Shown: positions 27,378 through 35,855 of the stretch, one piece after another
Layout of the letters: each line of letters begins with the position of its first letter
How positions within the stretch are numbered: position 1 is the first letter of the stretch
Origin: Ferrigenium straubiae
GTDB taxonomy: Bacteria > Pseudomonadota > Gammaproteobacteria > Burkholderiales > Gallionellaceae
Assembly (NCBI GenBank): GCA_019449655.1
Contig: JAHQXD010000002.1
Span: forward strand, 2,106-66,105
Reading direction: 5' to 3'
Length of the DNA stretch: 64,000 nucleotides
Translations under genes and position numbers: made by a program
The notes under the pieces: model-generated
The model's database searches: none
What the model was told of the DNA's origin: nothing
Seen by the model: the letters and a program-made list of their open reading frames with translations, nothing else

Positions 27378-27399
27378 CCCTGATCATCAGGGATATCCC
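27378..27399. repeat. Two abutting palindromes at the sulfotransferase stop
   Basis: CCCTGAT-C-ATCAGGG (27378-27392) overlaps GGGATATCCC (27390-27399), at the 3' end of the sulfotransferase gene and just before the 180-base gap to the next start. They could be a protein-binding site or a weak transcript end; there is no T-run. The gap 27206-27386 shows nothing else I can name. Confidence 0.4.
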
Positions 27400-28334
27400 C
27401 AAGCAGCATTCAGTTCATTGAGTTTCTTCAGTTCATTTGCTTCCACTTCACCCAGGAAATCGTAGTTTTTTACACCCCCCGTTTTATCTACCATCGGCCT
27501 GACAGACATGATGCCAAGTTTGGTTAGATTCGTGGTTTGTGTAGATAGGAACTGTGCCAACTCGTCCATGATAGAGTCGGGGTTCTGCCTTAACTCCTCG
27601 TAAGAGAGGATGTGCAGCCTATTACCCAGTCCACTGCTCTTCGCTTGTATCGCAAACTCCGCATCCCGCCTCCAAAGATAACATGCTCGGGTTGCTTCAT
27701 TCATCTTTACCCATTCGCCAACCATTGAATCCTCAACCAAATGGGGAACCTTGCTCCCATTGACTATCTTGAAAGGCCAATAGTTATTTTTCAGCCCTTC
27801 GTCGCTAAGCCACCGTTTCTTGATGATGGATTTCACTACGTCTCGCCCATCTCTCATTATGATGATGAACTGGGACTCAGGGAGCGTGGCATCGAAAAAC
27901 GGGATTGCATCTATCACACTCGGCATCTTGAAGGCGAGCCGCAGTTTTCTATCGGCAATGTAGTTAATTGCATCATCCCGATTGCGGATATTTTGCCACC
28001 GTGAAAGCAACTCCGGCCAGTAAATTGAGTTGAGAACCAGACTGTCATCTCCTGGACGGAGGTTTGCCTTTCTTCCATGTGCAGATTCGAGGAGAAGATC
28101 CTCATGCAAGTGCAATTGCAACAGAACCGATGCAACTTCTGGGGACAGGGCTTTCATTGAAAGCAAGGCGGACAACCCCCACACCAGCGGCGGTTCAAAA
28201 TGGTACTCGACACCCTCGAGTGTGCTAACTAGTTTTCCCAGCAGACTAGTGCCGGATCTAGGCGCACCCGTTATGACAATCGTATTTTTGGTGTTCTTTT
28301 TTTGAATTTCAGCTAAATCTATTTTATTGTCCAC
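27387..28334 (-). CDS. Sulfotransferase family protein (second)
   Basis: 315 residues. 5'-phosphosulfate site VITGAPRSGTSLLGKL, and 3'-phosphate site IMRDGRDVVKSIIKKRW. It differs from the one at 18709 in length and core sequence, so the two are not recent duplicates. It follows the ptmA-like gene by 20 bases at the downstream end of the legionaminic-type gene set, suggesting sulfation of that sugar or of a neighbour in the glycan. PAPS can be supplied by cysC at the head of the operon. Confidence 0.8.
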   Translation of the reverse strand: MDNKIDLAEIQKKNTKNTIVITGAPRSGTSLLGKLVSTLEGVEYHFEPPLVWGLSALLSMKALSPEVASVLLQLHLHEDLLLESAHGRKANLRPGDDSLVLNSIYWPELLSRWQNIRNRDDAINYIADRKLRLAFKMPSVIDAIPFFDATLPESQFIIIMRDGRDVVKSIIKKRWLSDEGLKNNYWPFKIVNGSKVPHLVEDSMVGEWVKMNEATRACYLWRRDAEFAIQAKSSGLGNRLHILSYEELRQNPDSIMDELAQFLSTQTTNLTKLGIMSVRPMVDKTGGVKNYDFLGEVEANELKKLNELNAAWGYP

Positions 28335-28354
28335 GACTTATTACCTTTTGGGTG

Positions 28355-29182
28355 TCACCAAGCACTAAGACCGCCATCTATAAGCAAATTTTGTCCCGTA
28401 ATATAGCTCGATGCGTCCGATGCCAAATAAACCAATGCGCCAACCATTTCGTTCGCTTGTGCCATCCTGCCCATAGGAATTCTCGCCGAATACCTCATTT
28501 GAAATTCTTCGTTTTGGCCACTCTCGACACCGCCTGGGCAAATGCTATTTACCCTGATTCCCTTATTCGCCCAGTAAGTGGCAAGATATCGCGTGAGGCC
28601 GATTACCGCAGCTTTTGAAGCTGAATATACGGCGGGTGTATTAATGGCGCGGCCATAATAGAACGAACCTTCATAAATCCGCTGATCCGGCGCCATTGCA
28701 CCGTAAATAGAGGCAGTTTGAACGATGCTCCCCCCCTTACCCTGTTTTACCATTTGTTTGCCTACGGCCTGCGCGACAAGAAACATGCCGTCTATATTGA
28801 CAGACATGGCATTGCGCCACTCCTCCAAGCTATATTCCTCAAATGGCGCAAAGTATGCTTCCATATTGGAAGATTTCCCCCCTGCATTGTTGTGGAGTAT
28901 GTTGATTTCGCCGAATGCATTAACTACTTGCTCGACCATTCTGGCAACCGCTTCCGGGGAGGTAACATCACAGGCAACACCGACTGCCTTTATCCCATGA
29001 TTTTTTATCAATTCATCAGCAAACGCTCGGCATTTTGATTCATCAAGATCTACAACTGCCACATTGGCGCCAAATTCGGCCAAGCCCCTACAAAATGGCT
29101 TGCCCAGAATCCCCACCCCTCCGGTAACAATGGCGGTTTTCCCTTTGAGGCTGAACCATTCCGGGTTAAATGTCTCACTCAT
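28355..29182 (-). CDS. ptmA: Short-chain dehydrogenase, PtmA-like
   Basis: 275 residues of the classical SDR type: TGGVGILGKPF for NAD(P) binding, NNAGG, and catalytic YSASK with the preceding Ser in QTASIYG. PtmA of Campylobacter flagellin glycosylation is the best match by position: it lies next to a CMP-sugar synthetase gene in legionaminic-acid loci. Its reaction there is not firmly known. It overlaps the cytidylyltransferase gene by 8 bases. Confidence 0.75.
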   Translation of the reverse strand: MSETFNPEWFSLKGKTAIVTGGVGILGKPFCRGLAEFGANVAVVDLDESKCRAFADELIKNHGIKAVGVACDVTSPEAVARMVEQVVNAFGEINILHNNAGGKSSNMEAYFAPFEEYSLEEWRNAMSVNIDGMFLVAQAVGKQMVKQGKGGSIVQTASIYGAMAPDQRIYEGSFYYGRAINTPAVYSASKAAVIGLTRYLATYWANKGIRVNSICPGGVESGQNEEFQMRYSARIPMGRMAQANEMVGALVYLASDASSYITGQNLLIDGGLSAW

Positions 29183-29876
29183 GCGCCCCTCCTCTCATTA
29201 AAAATTCAACGAACTTGAAATCAAGCTCACTATCGATATCGATAGAACGTTCCTCAGGCATCACATAAAGCAAAGTATCTGGTTGAAAAATGGCGCGCTC
29301 CACAAACAAAGCATCATGGCGCCAAACATAGATGGAGGCATTCATGTCATAGCACTTGGGCGCGTCCTGACGGCGCACGATAGCTTTTTCAAGCGGCTTG
29401 GATAGTCGTACCACTCCATCTTCGCCAACTTCGACAAGATTGAAATAAGGGGAACGCCTCGCTGGCGCTCCCGTTATTACATTAGAAACCTCGCGTTCTT
29501 CCAGAAGCCTGACTGCTCCAGCGATATCTTCCGGTAAACGCAAGGGGGACGTAGCATCCAGATCAACCAATACATTGAATTTACTGCTGGCTCGATTTTC
29601 CGCTTCGAGGACACAATGCTGAATAGCGGGCAGTTTTGCCGCCGTGTCACTTGCCATTTCGTCTGGTCGCTTGATCAGCATATCTGCACCATACCGGCCA
29701 GCAACTTCCAGAATTTCATCTGAATCACTGCTGACAGCTATAGCCTCAAAAAGCTTCGATGCCTTTGCCTGTTCAATACTGTGTGCAATAAGGGGCTTCC
29801 CGAGCAACTCTCGAGTGTTCTTTCCCTTTACCCCTTTAGATCCGCCTCTCGCGCAAATTGTGCATAATCTAGCCAT
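29175..29876 (-). CDS. legF: CMP-nonulosonate (legionaminate/neuraminate) cytidylyltransferase
   Basis: 233 residues. N-terminal TICARGGSKGVKGKNTREL is the signature of CMP-sialic-acid-type synthetases, with DLDATSPLR as the metal-binding core. It activates a nine-carbon acid with CTP. The companion genes legB and legC indicate legionaminic acid rather than neuraminic acid. It overlaps both neighbours by 8 bases, so it is made together with the Gfo/Idh oxidoreductase and PtmA-like protein. Confidence 0.88.
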   Translation of the reverse strand: MARLCTICARGGSKGVKGKNTRELLGKPLIAHSIEQAKASKLFEAIAVSSDSDEILEVAGRYGADMLIKRPDEMASDTAAKLPAIQHCVLEAENRASSKFNVLVDLDATSPLRLPEDIAGAVRLLEEREVSNVITGAPARRSPYFNLVEVGEDGVVRLSKPLEKAIVRRQDAPKCYDMNASIYVWRHDALFVERAIFQPDTLLYVMPEERSIDIDSELDFKFVEFLMRGGAHE

Positions 29877-30786
29877 GAGCTGTTACCCATATTTCTTTCT
29901 TCGCTGCAATTTCTGCAGAGTCAATCATCTTCATGACTGCGAGCCCGTCTTTATAGTTACATAGCTTGGCAAAATCACCGGCGAGCATAGCCTTATGTTC
30001 ATCAAGATATGTTACATCACGTTCAACATTCACTAACTCGGTGTTGCCGTCAATGTCAATCGTCCCTTTTACAAAATCGATCTTGAGCGAATGCTGGTCA
30101 GTGTGCACAAGCACCTCCCTGCGTGCGACCCTGTCAAGATAATTCACATGAATGCTCACAAGCGGACAGGCATTCATCTCCAACAGCAGGGTATAGAAAT
30201 CATCACTATCAATTTCAAGATGACTGAAATGTCCGCCAATCGCAGTCAGCCGCACCCAGTCGCCAAACAACCATCTCATGTAATCCAGCTCATGGCTTAG
30301 ATCTCGCAGCACCCCGCCCCCCTCGGAACGTTTGGCTGAATAACTACATCGATAATCTGTCGATGGCCGCCATTGAGGCAAATATTGCCCTACATATGCA
30401 AAGGCGGATAACGGGCGCTGATCAACAAGAAAATCGCGCAATCTGTTAATCAGTGGGTGGAATCTCAGGTTATAGGCGACAGCAAGGCAAGCAAAACGAT
30501 TGGGCGGTACCTCATAAACCTGGTCAAAAAGCGGTTTCTCAACTAACACCCTGCCTTCGAAATCATATTGTGCGAGGGTAGACAATACGCTATGGTGCTC
30601 ATGGGTTTTGTTTGCCAAAACCACGTATTCCGGCTTCCACTCTTCCAAGGCTGTGCCAATATCACAAAAAACAACTGGATGCTCAATTTCTCGGCTGCTC
30701 ACTACAGCAACCTCGCACCCTAGCTCCTTAAGCAATCGAGCATGCCGCTGCCCAATAGACCCGAAACCAACCACCAGAACCCTCAT
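29869..30786 (-). CDS. Gfo/Idh/MocA-family oxidoreductase
   Basis: 305 residues. Rossmann start LVVGFGSIGQRHARLL, then VEKPLFDQ, the EKP motif of the family with the catalytic-site Lys, and GGVLRDLSHELDYMRW in the second domain. Members oxidise or reduce sugars with NAD(P). They are often found between the ptmE and ptmB/legF genes of legionaminic-type loci, but the reaction there is not established. Coupled by ATGA to the nucleotidyltransferase gene. Confidence 0.8.
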   Translation of the reverse strand: MRVLVVGFGSIGQRHARLLKELGCEVAVVSSREIEHPVVFCDIGTALEEWKPEYVVLANKTHEHHSVLSTLAQYDFEGRVLVEKPLFDQVYEVPPNRFACLAVAYNLRFHPLINRLRDFLVDQRPLSAFAYVGQYLPQWRPSTDYRCSYSAKRSEGGGVLRDLSHELDYMRWLFGDWVRLTAIGGHFSHLEIDSDDFYTLLLEMNACPLVSIHVNYLDRVARREVLVHTDQHSLKIDFVKGTIDIDGNTELVNVERDVTYLDEHKAMLAGDFAKLCNYKDGLAVMKMIDSAEIAAKKEIWVTAHG

Positions 30787-31832
30787 TGCGCATCCCCAGA
30801 GTGCTCCAAATTGGCTCTCTCAAAGTCCTCGACGTGACCAATATCCAGCCAGTATTCACGCACTGGGAAAGCAATGGTTTTGCTTCTATCGGCAATCAAA
30901 CGGTCAAACAGGGTAGGCATGTCGAAAAAATCGCTCTTGGGGATCATGTCCAGTATTTCTGGCTCGAGCATATAAATCCCTGCGTTGACGAAAAACGTTT
31001 GAACCGGCTTTTCCTCGATGGCCGTGATGCTGTGATGATCCATTTTGACCACTCCGTAGGGTACCTGAAAATCATACTCCCTGACACACATGGTCGCCTT
31101 TGAACGGTGCGCCCCGTGAAAATCAACAAGCTGCGTAAAATTAACCTTAGTCAACAGATCGCCGTTCATGACCAGAATGGGCGAATTCGGCCTTTCCGGC
31201 AGTAAGCTGAGTGCTCCGGCAGTCCCTAGTTTCTGAGATTCGCGCAGATACCGGATATCTACCCCCCAACGCGAGCCATCGCCAAAATATTCGGTAATGG
31301 CCTCCGACATATAATTAACGGAGAGATAGAAGCGCCGAAAACCGTATTCGATAAAATTGAGTAAAATGGTTTCGAGGATGGGTCTCCCACCTATTTTCAG
31401 CATGGGCTTAGGGCAATTCTCAGTCAGTGGTCTCAGCCTGACACCAAGGCCTCCCGCCATCAACACCACCAGATTATCCCGCTCTTTGGGTGCAAGCAAC
31501 TCGTCGTGCGTCTCTAGTCTTACGACCCGACCGGCCTTATCGACTACAGGCATGTGACGCAAATTTCTGATCTCCATGCGAGTCAGAATCGCTTCGCGCG
31601 CGTCATCTTCCCTGCAAACGCTGGGATTCGGATTCATTATCTTATCGACGGTCTCATTCAGCGCCACGCCACGCAAAATTCCGCGCCTGACATCGCCATC
31701 AGTCACCGTACCTAGCAAGTGATTGTCACCGTCCACCACCAACGCGATTTGCATGGCACTCGAATCAATAAGTTGTATCGTGTCGCGTATGGACGAATCT
31801 GGCGAGACAAGTATTTTTTTAATATCTTTCAT
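30783..31832 (-). CDS. ptmE: CBS-domain nucleotidyltransferase, PtmE-like
   Basis: 349 residues. Two CBS repeats (about residues 8-115, with GTVTDGDVRRGIL) precede a sugar nucleotidyltransferase domain with LMAGGLGVRLRPLTE and CPKPMLKIGGRP. In Campylobacter PtmE makes GDP-glucosamine from glucosamine-1-phosphate, the first activated sugar of the GDP route to legionaminic acid. Finding it here supports legionaminic over neuraminic acid. The CBS pair may sense a nucleotide. No PtmF-type glucosamine synthase is in the window. Confidence 0.85.
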   Translation of the reverse strand: MKDIKKILVSPDSSIRDTIQLIDSSAMQIALVVDGDNHLLGTVTDGDVRRGILRGVALNETVDKIMNPNPSVCREDDAREAILTRMEIRNLRHMPVVDKAGRVVRLETHDELLAPKERDNLVVLMAGGLGVRLRPLTENCPKPMLKIGGRPILETILLNFIEYGFRRFYLSVNYMSEAITEYFGDGSRWGVDIRYLRESQKLGTAGALSLLPERPNSPILVMNGDLLTKVNFTQLVDFHGAHRSKATMCVREYDFQVPYGVVKMDHHSITAIEEKPVQTFFVNAGIYMLEPEILDMIPKSDFFDMPTLFDRLIADRSKTIAFPVREYWLDIGHVEDFERANLEHSGDAQ

Positions 31833-31870
31833 TCTGGTATATGGTGCTCACGATTAGTATGCCGGACCGT

Positions 31871-32539
31871 CTATTGTTGTTTCTCTCCAACAATGAGCCA
31901 TTCCTTGACTTCATGTTTGCGACCTTCCATCGTACGCGTCAATAATTCAGTCTCTTTGATTTCAAATCCCTTGATCAGCTCGGGTATTTCGGACAATTCC
32001 GTAAACCTATTAAATCCCTTATTCAGCAATGGCCCCTCGGCCACGATCCAAGCATTGTGTCCCACAGGCTGGCCTGTACCATCACCCCAACAGCCTTTAG
32101 CAAAAGCTCGGGAAAACAGCTTTCCACCCGGTTTGCATACCCGCGCCAACTCGGCGTAAATCTTTACTGAATCGTTAAAAGAGTTGCAGCAAATAGCCTC
32201 GTTATCAATTACTGCATCAAAGACACCATTTTCGAAGTCGAGGAGGGTGATATCACCGACTTTCAATTCCCCCTTCCACCCTGGGCATTCCGAATCAAGG
32301 CGAGCTTTAGCTTGCGCTATGGCTGTCGCGGAGCCGTCCACCCCATAAACCGTGAATCTTTCTCTGGCGATATACCATAGATTCGCACCCGGGCCACAAC
32401 CCACCTCCAGGATCTGGACCGCAGTGCGATCTGGTACCCGATAAAAATTGCGGGCCACGAATCGGATCAAATCTTCGCCGGGATATTTGCCCCACGCTTG
32501 CGTTTTGAATACCTGCTCCCAAACCGGATCAAATGACAT
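31871..32539 (-). CDS. Class I SAM methyltransferase within the legionaminic-type locus
   Basis: 222 residues. Motif I ILEVGCGPGANLW, acidic VYGVDGSATAI, then CKPGGKLFSRAF. It separates neuB/legI from ptmE in the same transcript, with gaps of 38 and 51 bases. Methylation of the nonulosonic acid or its N-substituent is a reasonable guess from position only. Confidence 0.78.
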   Translation of the reverse strand: MSFDPVWEQVFKTQAWGKYPGEDLIRFVARNFYRVPDRTAVQILEVGCGPGANLWYIARERFTVYGVDGSATAIAQAKARLDSECPGWKGELKVGDITLLDFENGVFDAVIDNEAICCNSFNDSVKIYAELARVCKPGGKLFSRAFAKGCWGDGTGQPVGHNAWIVAEGPLLNKGFNRFTELSEIPELIKGFEIKETELLTRTMEGRKHEVKEWLIVGEKQQ

Positions 32540-32590
32540 GCCACCCCCAATAATTACTTCGTTAACTGATGAAAAATACTGCTCAAAGAC

Positions 32591-33643
32591 TTAATGCCCA
32601 CCGAATATATCATCCCATTCGACAGGCTGATCCGCATTAACTGCAGTATGAAGTATACGATTGCAAACCAATTCAAAATGTTCTGCGAATATGCCCGAAT
32701 TTGCGCGTTTAAATATCAGATCGTTTTCTGACAATCGCCTTCCCGCGTGCAGATCGCATGCTGCAACTAGGCGCTTACGCACAATTTGCTTGGTCTTCTC
32801 CTCGCTCGGATTTGGACGCTTTATGCCATCGCCCATTGCGGATTCGATATTCCGGATAGCGCGAACCATGGCTGACAATTCGCCTGGATCCATTGAAGCC
32901 TTATGGTCTGGACCTTCCATTTCCTTATCCAGCGTAAAATGCTTTTCAAGTACTTCGGCCCCCAAAGCAACGGCTGCTACCGGCACTTCGAGCCCAATGG
33001 TATGGTCGGAATATCCGATTCTTATCTTGAATGCTTCTTTGAGCGTCAGCATCGCCCTGAGATTCACTTCATTCATCGGGCATGGATAATTGGTCGTACA
33101 GTGCAGAACTACCAGCTCTTTCTGGTTTATCTCCCTGATGAGGCGCATGGCAGTCTCAACCTCACCAAGTGTCGACATGCCGGTTGAAAGGATGATTGGC
33201 TTTTGCTTGAATGCGGCACGCCGAAGAAACGGGTAATTGTTCACCTCTCCAGAACCTATCTTGAGCCAAGGTATATCAAGTTCATCCGCCAGAAAGTCCA
33301 AACTGTCTTCCTCGTCAGGCGTGGAAAGAAACAGTATCCCCGTGCGTCTGCAATATGTGTGCAATTCCCGGAACTCATCATAGCTAAGTTCGAGCTTCTT
33401 AATCATCTCGAATTGCGAATTGCTTACTGCCAGATTTTCTTTTTGGTAATCTGCCATGTCTGCATGGCGAGTGACTATCTTTTCTGTCTTGAAAGTCTGG
33501 AACTTTACGGCATCCGCTCCCGCCTTGCGGGCTGCATCAATCAATTGATAGGCTAGTCCGATGTCACCATTATGGTTGACGCCAGCTTCCGCAATAATGA
33601 ATGTCTTTCCGTTCACTTGAAATTCCTGATTAATGCATTCCAT
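32591..33643 (-). CDS. legI: N-acetylneuraminate/legionaminate synthase
   Basis: 350 residues, full length. NeuB barrel with IIAEAGVNHNGDIGLA and KFQTFKTEKIV, WLKIGSGEVNNYPFL and LSTGMSTLGEVE, and a C-terminal SAF domain (RKRLVAACDLHAGR...) that covers the active site. It condenses phosphoenolpyruvate with a six-carbon amino sugar. The substrate is probably 2,4-diacetamido-2,4,6-trideoxymannose given legB, legC and a NeuC-like epimerase. The start overlaps the end of the epimerase gene by 31 bases. Confidence 0.92.
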   Translation of the reverse strand: MECINQEFQVNGKTFIIAEAGVNHNGDIGLAYQLIDAARKAGADAVKFQTFKTEKIVTRHADMADYQKENLAVSNSQFEMIKKLELSYDEFRELHTYCRRTGILFLSTPDEEDSLDFLADELDIPWLKIGSGEVNNYPFLRRAAFKQKPIILSTGMSTLGEVETAMRLIREINQKELVVLHCTTNYPCPMNEVNLRAMLTLKEAFKIRIGYSDHTIGLEVPVAAVALGAEVLEKHFTLDKEMEGPDHKASMDPGELSAMVRAIRNIESAMGDGIKRPNPSEEKTKQIVRKRLVAACDLHAGRRLSENDLIFKRANSGIFAEHFELVCNRILHTAVNADQPVEWDDIFGGH

Positions 33644-34836
33644 TCACTCTTGTTCACGTCAAGGTTGAATTTTTTTGTGAGTAACTCATGTCTGGTGCGC
33701 GTAGTCATTGCGTTCAGCAAGGCACTTACGATCCGCTCCGAATTACGGCCGTCCTTGAATGGATCATAAGGGTTGATACAACTGCGACTAAATTGCTGGA
33801 AGGCCGGGCTCAAGACACGCTCCAAAGCTTCTTGGATCGCTAGCGGATCATAATTCACGTGAAGAACAGACTCTGCCGCCATTCGATTTTTCTGTCGATT
33901 GCCCACATTGACTGTAGGCACCCCAAAGGATGCCGCTTCAACCAATCCGCTTGAGGAATTTCCCAACACCGCGGAACTATTTCTTAGGACAGCCAGATAG
34001 TTTCTGCTTCCAAAATTATCCACGAACAGCGCATTCGTCCGATCATCTACAAACCTCTTGATGCATTCCACCACCTCATCTGCACCTTTCTCGGCCCCTG
34101 GGGATGTAAGAACAACCTGGTACTCCGGAAAATATCCCAGCGCCTGCAGCAATGAATCGACCTGGGCAGACACTGAAAACTCCGAATCCAGCGAGGCTGG
34201 GTGATATGTGACCAGAATGAACTTCTGCTTCAGGGACAATCCGAAGCGTTCCTTGATCTCCTCTGGTGTGGCCAGATCCTGGCGATGGATCGAATCCAGG
34301 CCGCATTCGCCGGAGACCGTGATACGCCAATCTTCCTCTCCCATTCTGCTGATGTTCTCCGCATAGTGCTCGTTCGCGGCAAAGTGCAGGTGCGCCAGTT
34401 TGGTGTGCGCATGCCGTATGCAGTCATCAATCACCCCTTCTGTGACCTCACCGCCACTGATATGAGCGATAGGAATCCCATAAAGCATGGCTGGTAGCGA
34501 AGCGCCGAAAAGTTCCCAGCGGTCTCCCAATATGACCAAAGCATCATAAGATTGGGTGGCGAACCACTGTCCGAGGCTGGCTTGCGCCAACGAAAGAGAT
34601 TTAGCCTGCGCCTGTGCGGAACAGTCTTCAAGCAGGAACTCCACGGGAATCATTCTTATACGTGCGTCTTCCCCCCAATCCGCCTCGATCTCATGCCGTG
34701 TCATTCCCTTCGATTGCAGGTGATGTGCTCCAGCTACAAGGATGTCTACGTTAAATACCTCGGCGGATTGCGAGATGAAATTTCGCAACAATCCATAATC
34801 CGAACGAGCACTGGTATAAATAGCTATTTTTTTCAT
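33613..34836 (-). CDS. legG: Hydrolysing nucleotide-sugar 2-epimerase, NeuC/LegG
   Basis: 407 residues, with IAIYTSARSDYGLLRNFI, ILGDRWELFGA, and HISGGEVTEGVIDDCIRHAHTKLAHLHF, the features of NeuC-type UDP-GlcNAc 2-epimerases, plus GNSSSGLVEAASFG in the C-terminal donor site. In the legionaminic pathway LegG releases the 2-epimerised trideoxy sugar from its nucleotide. It is coupled to the PLP-protein gene by ATGA and overlaps legI. Confidence 0.9.
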   Translation of the reverse strand: MKKIAIYTSARSDYGLLRNFISQSAEVFNVDILVAGAHHLQSKGMTRHEIEADWGEDARIRMIPVEFLLEDCSAQAQAKSLSLAQASLGQWFATQSYDALVILGDRWELFGASLPAMLYGIPIAHISGGEVTEGVIDDCIRHAHTKLAHLHFAANEHYAENISRMGEEDWRITVSGECGLDSIHRQDLATPEEIKERFGLSLKQKFILVTYHPASLDSEFSVSAQVDSLLQALGYFPEYQVVLTSPGAEKGADEVVECIKRFVDDRTNALFVDNFGSRNYLAVLRNSSAVLGNSSSGLVEAASFGVPTVNVGNRQKNRMAAESVLHVNYDPLAIQEALERVLSPAFQQFSRSCINPYDPFKDGRNSERIVSALLNAMTTRTRHELLTKKFNLDVNKSEWNALIRNFK

Positions 34837-35855
34837 AGCGCGGCAATCAATTCATCAGCGGTTCTCGACATATCCCTAGCGCTATACCTTGCATCGCAGG
34901 GGATGCTGAGCAGTTTGTCCGAGAGTGCGTGGGGTTGGGAGAGGAATGATGTATCCCAATGGATAGGGCAATAGATACGTTTTGTCCCAAGTGTGCTGTG
35001 CACTGCGTCACGCGATTTTTTGTCGCTGAACTTGCATACGAAATATTGAGAAACTCCATGCCCGTAAACAGGCAACTCGCATGCATGACCAAGACGCGCT
35101 GCCAGCACAGCCGTATTTTCAGCCACAGCCACACGTTGACTTGAGATGTCAATTGCTGACATCACTCCGTTGCTGGCATAGCTCATACCATATCGTCCGG
35201 CTGGTGCATTGTCCAGTATCTCCTCTGCCTGACGCAGCATGATAAAATTCTCGTCATCAGCAAAATCTTGCCTTGCCGAATATCCACGTGAAAGCATCGC
35301 TGCCGCGCGCAATGACCAGAAACTCTGGCGTGCGGGTTCACTCGGTGCTGGCACGGAATGCTTATTGCTCCCGCAAAAGGCCCCATCCGGAAATGGTCCT
35401 GACTTGCGCAAGCTTGCCATGGAAAAATCCGATTCTTGTATCACTTCAGCCAACCCTTCGGCATTGAATAACAAGTGAGTGGCATCCGACACTAGTGTGA
35501 CGTTCTTCTCGCGTAACTTCTTCAGCAATCCAATATCCGGAATACCAAAGAAATGGATCACCAGTACTACATCATCTGGCTGGGTATCAGCTATCCAGTC
35601 GTGTACCCCACGCAGACTGTCATCCACATCGTAATACATGACCGGCTTCCCGACCTGCCTGACAGATGACCATACTGAATGGCATAAATAGTTAGGCAAC
35701 CAGATCCGTCCGATCTCCAAGCCGGAGAAAAGGGAGAACAGTGTATCTCTGCCAGTTGCAAAATATGAGAGTTTGCTGAAACTCATCGTCAACTCTTTTT
35801 CCAAGCTATTCGAGATTGGCGCAGAAGTTTGAAAATAATACTCCCCGCCGATCAT
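34833..35855 (-). CDS. Atypical PLP-dependent aminotransferase-fold protein
   Basis: 340 residues. Not a standard sugar aminotransferase. Segments YFATGRDTLFSLF, WLPNYLCHSVW, VSDATHLLFN and SLRKSGPFPDGAF match in order the substrate start, LPEYIC, EDNAH and RK-lysine regions of the DegT-like protein at 8855. In the third the PLP Asp is kept. It sits between a FemAB-like gene and legG, coupled by ATGA on both sides, so it is probably needed for the same modified sugar. Its reaction is unknown. Confidence 0.65.
   Translation of the reverse strand: MIGGEYYFQTSAPISNSLEKELTMSFSKLSYFATGRDTLFSLFSGLEIGRIWLPNYLCHSVWSSVRQVGKPVMYYDVDDSLRGVHDWIADTQPDDVVLVIHFFGIPDIGLLKKLREKNVTLVSDATHLLFNAEGLAEVIQESDFSMASLRKSGPFPDGAFCGSNKHSVPAPSEPARQSFWSLRAAAMLSRGYSARQDFADDENFIMLRQAEEILDNAPAGRYGMSYASNGVMSAIDISSQRVAVAENTAVLAARLGHACELPVYGHGVSQYFVCKFSDKKSRDAVHSTLGTKRIYCPIHWDTSFLSQPHALSDKLLSIPCDARYSARDMSRTADELIAAL

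Noticed and set aside
28355-34836. Interpretation as a sialic (N-acetylneuraminic) acid pathway
   Set aside because: legB, legC and the PtmE-type nucleotidyltransferase in the same operon fit legionaminic-type acids better; neuA/B/C-like similarity is shared by both.
33845-35300. CACGTGAA-containing sequences near 33857 and 35286 as further parS sites
   Set aside because: They lie in coding sequence and match the 16-base parS too poorly.
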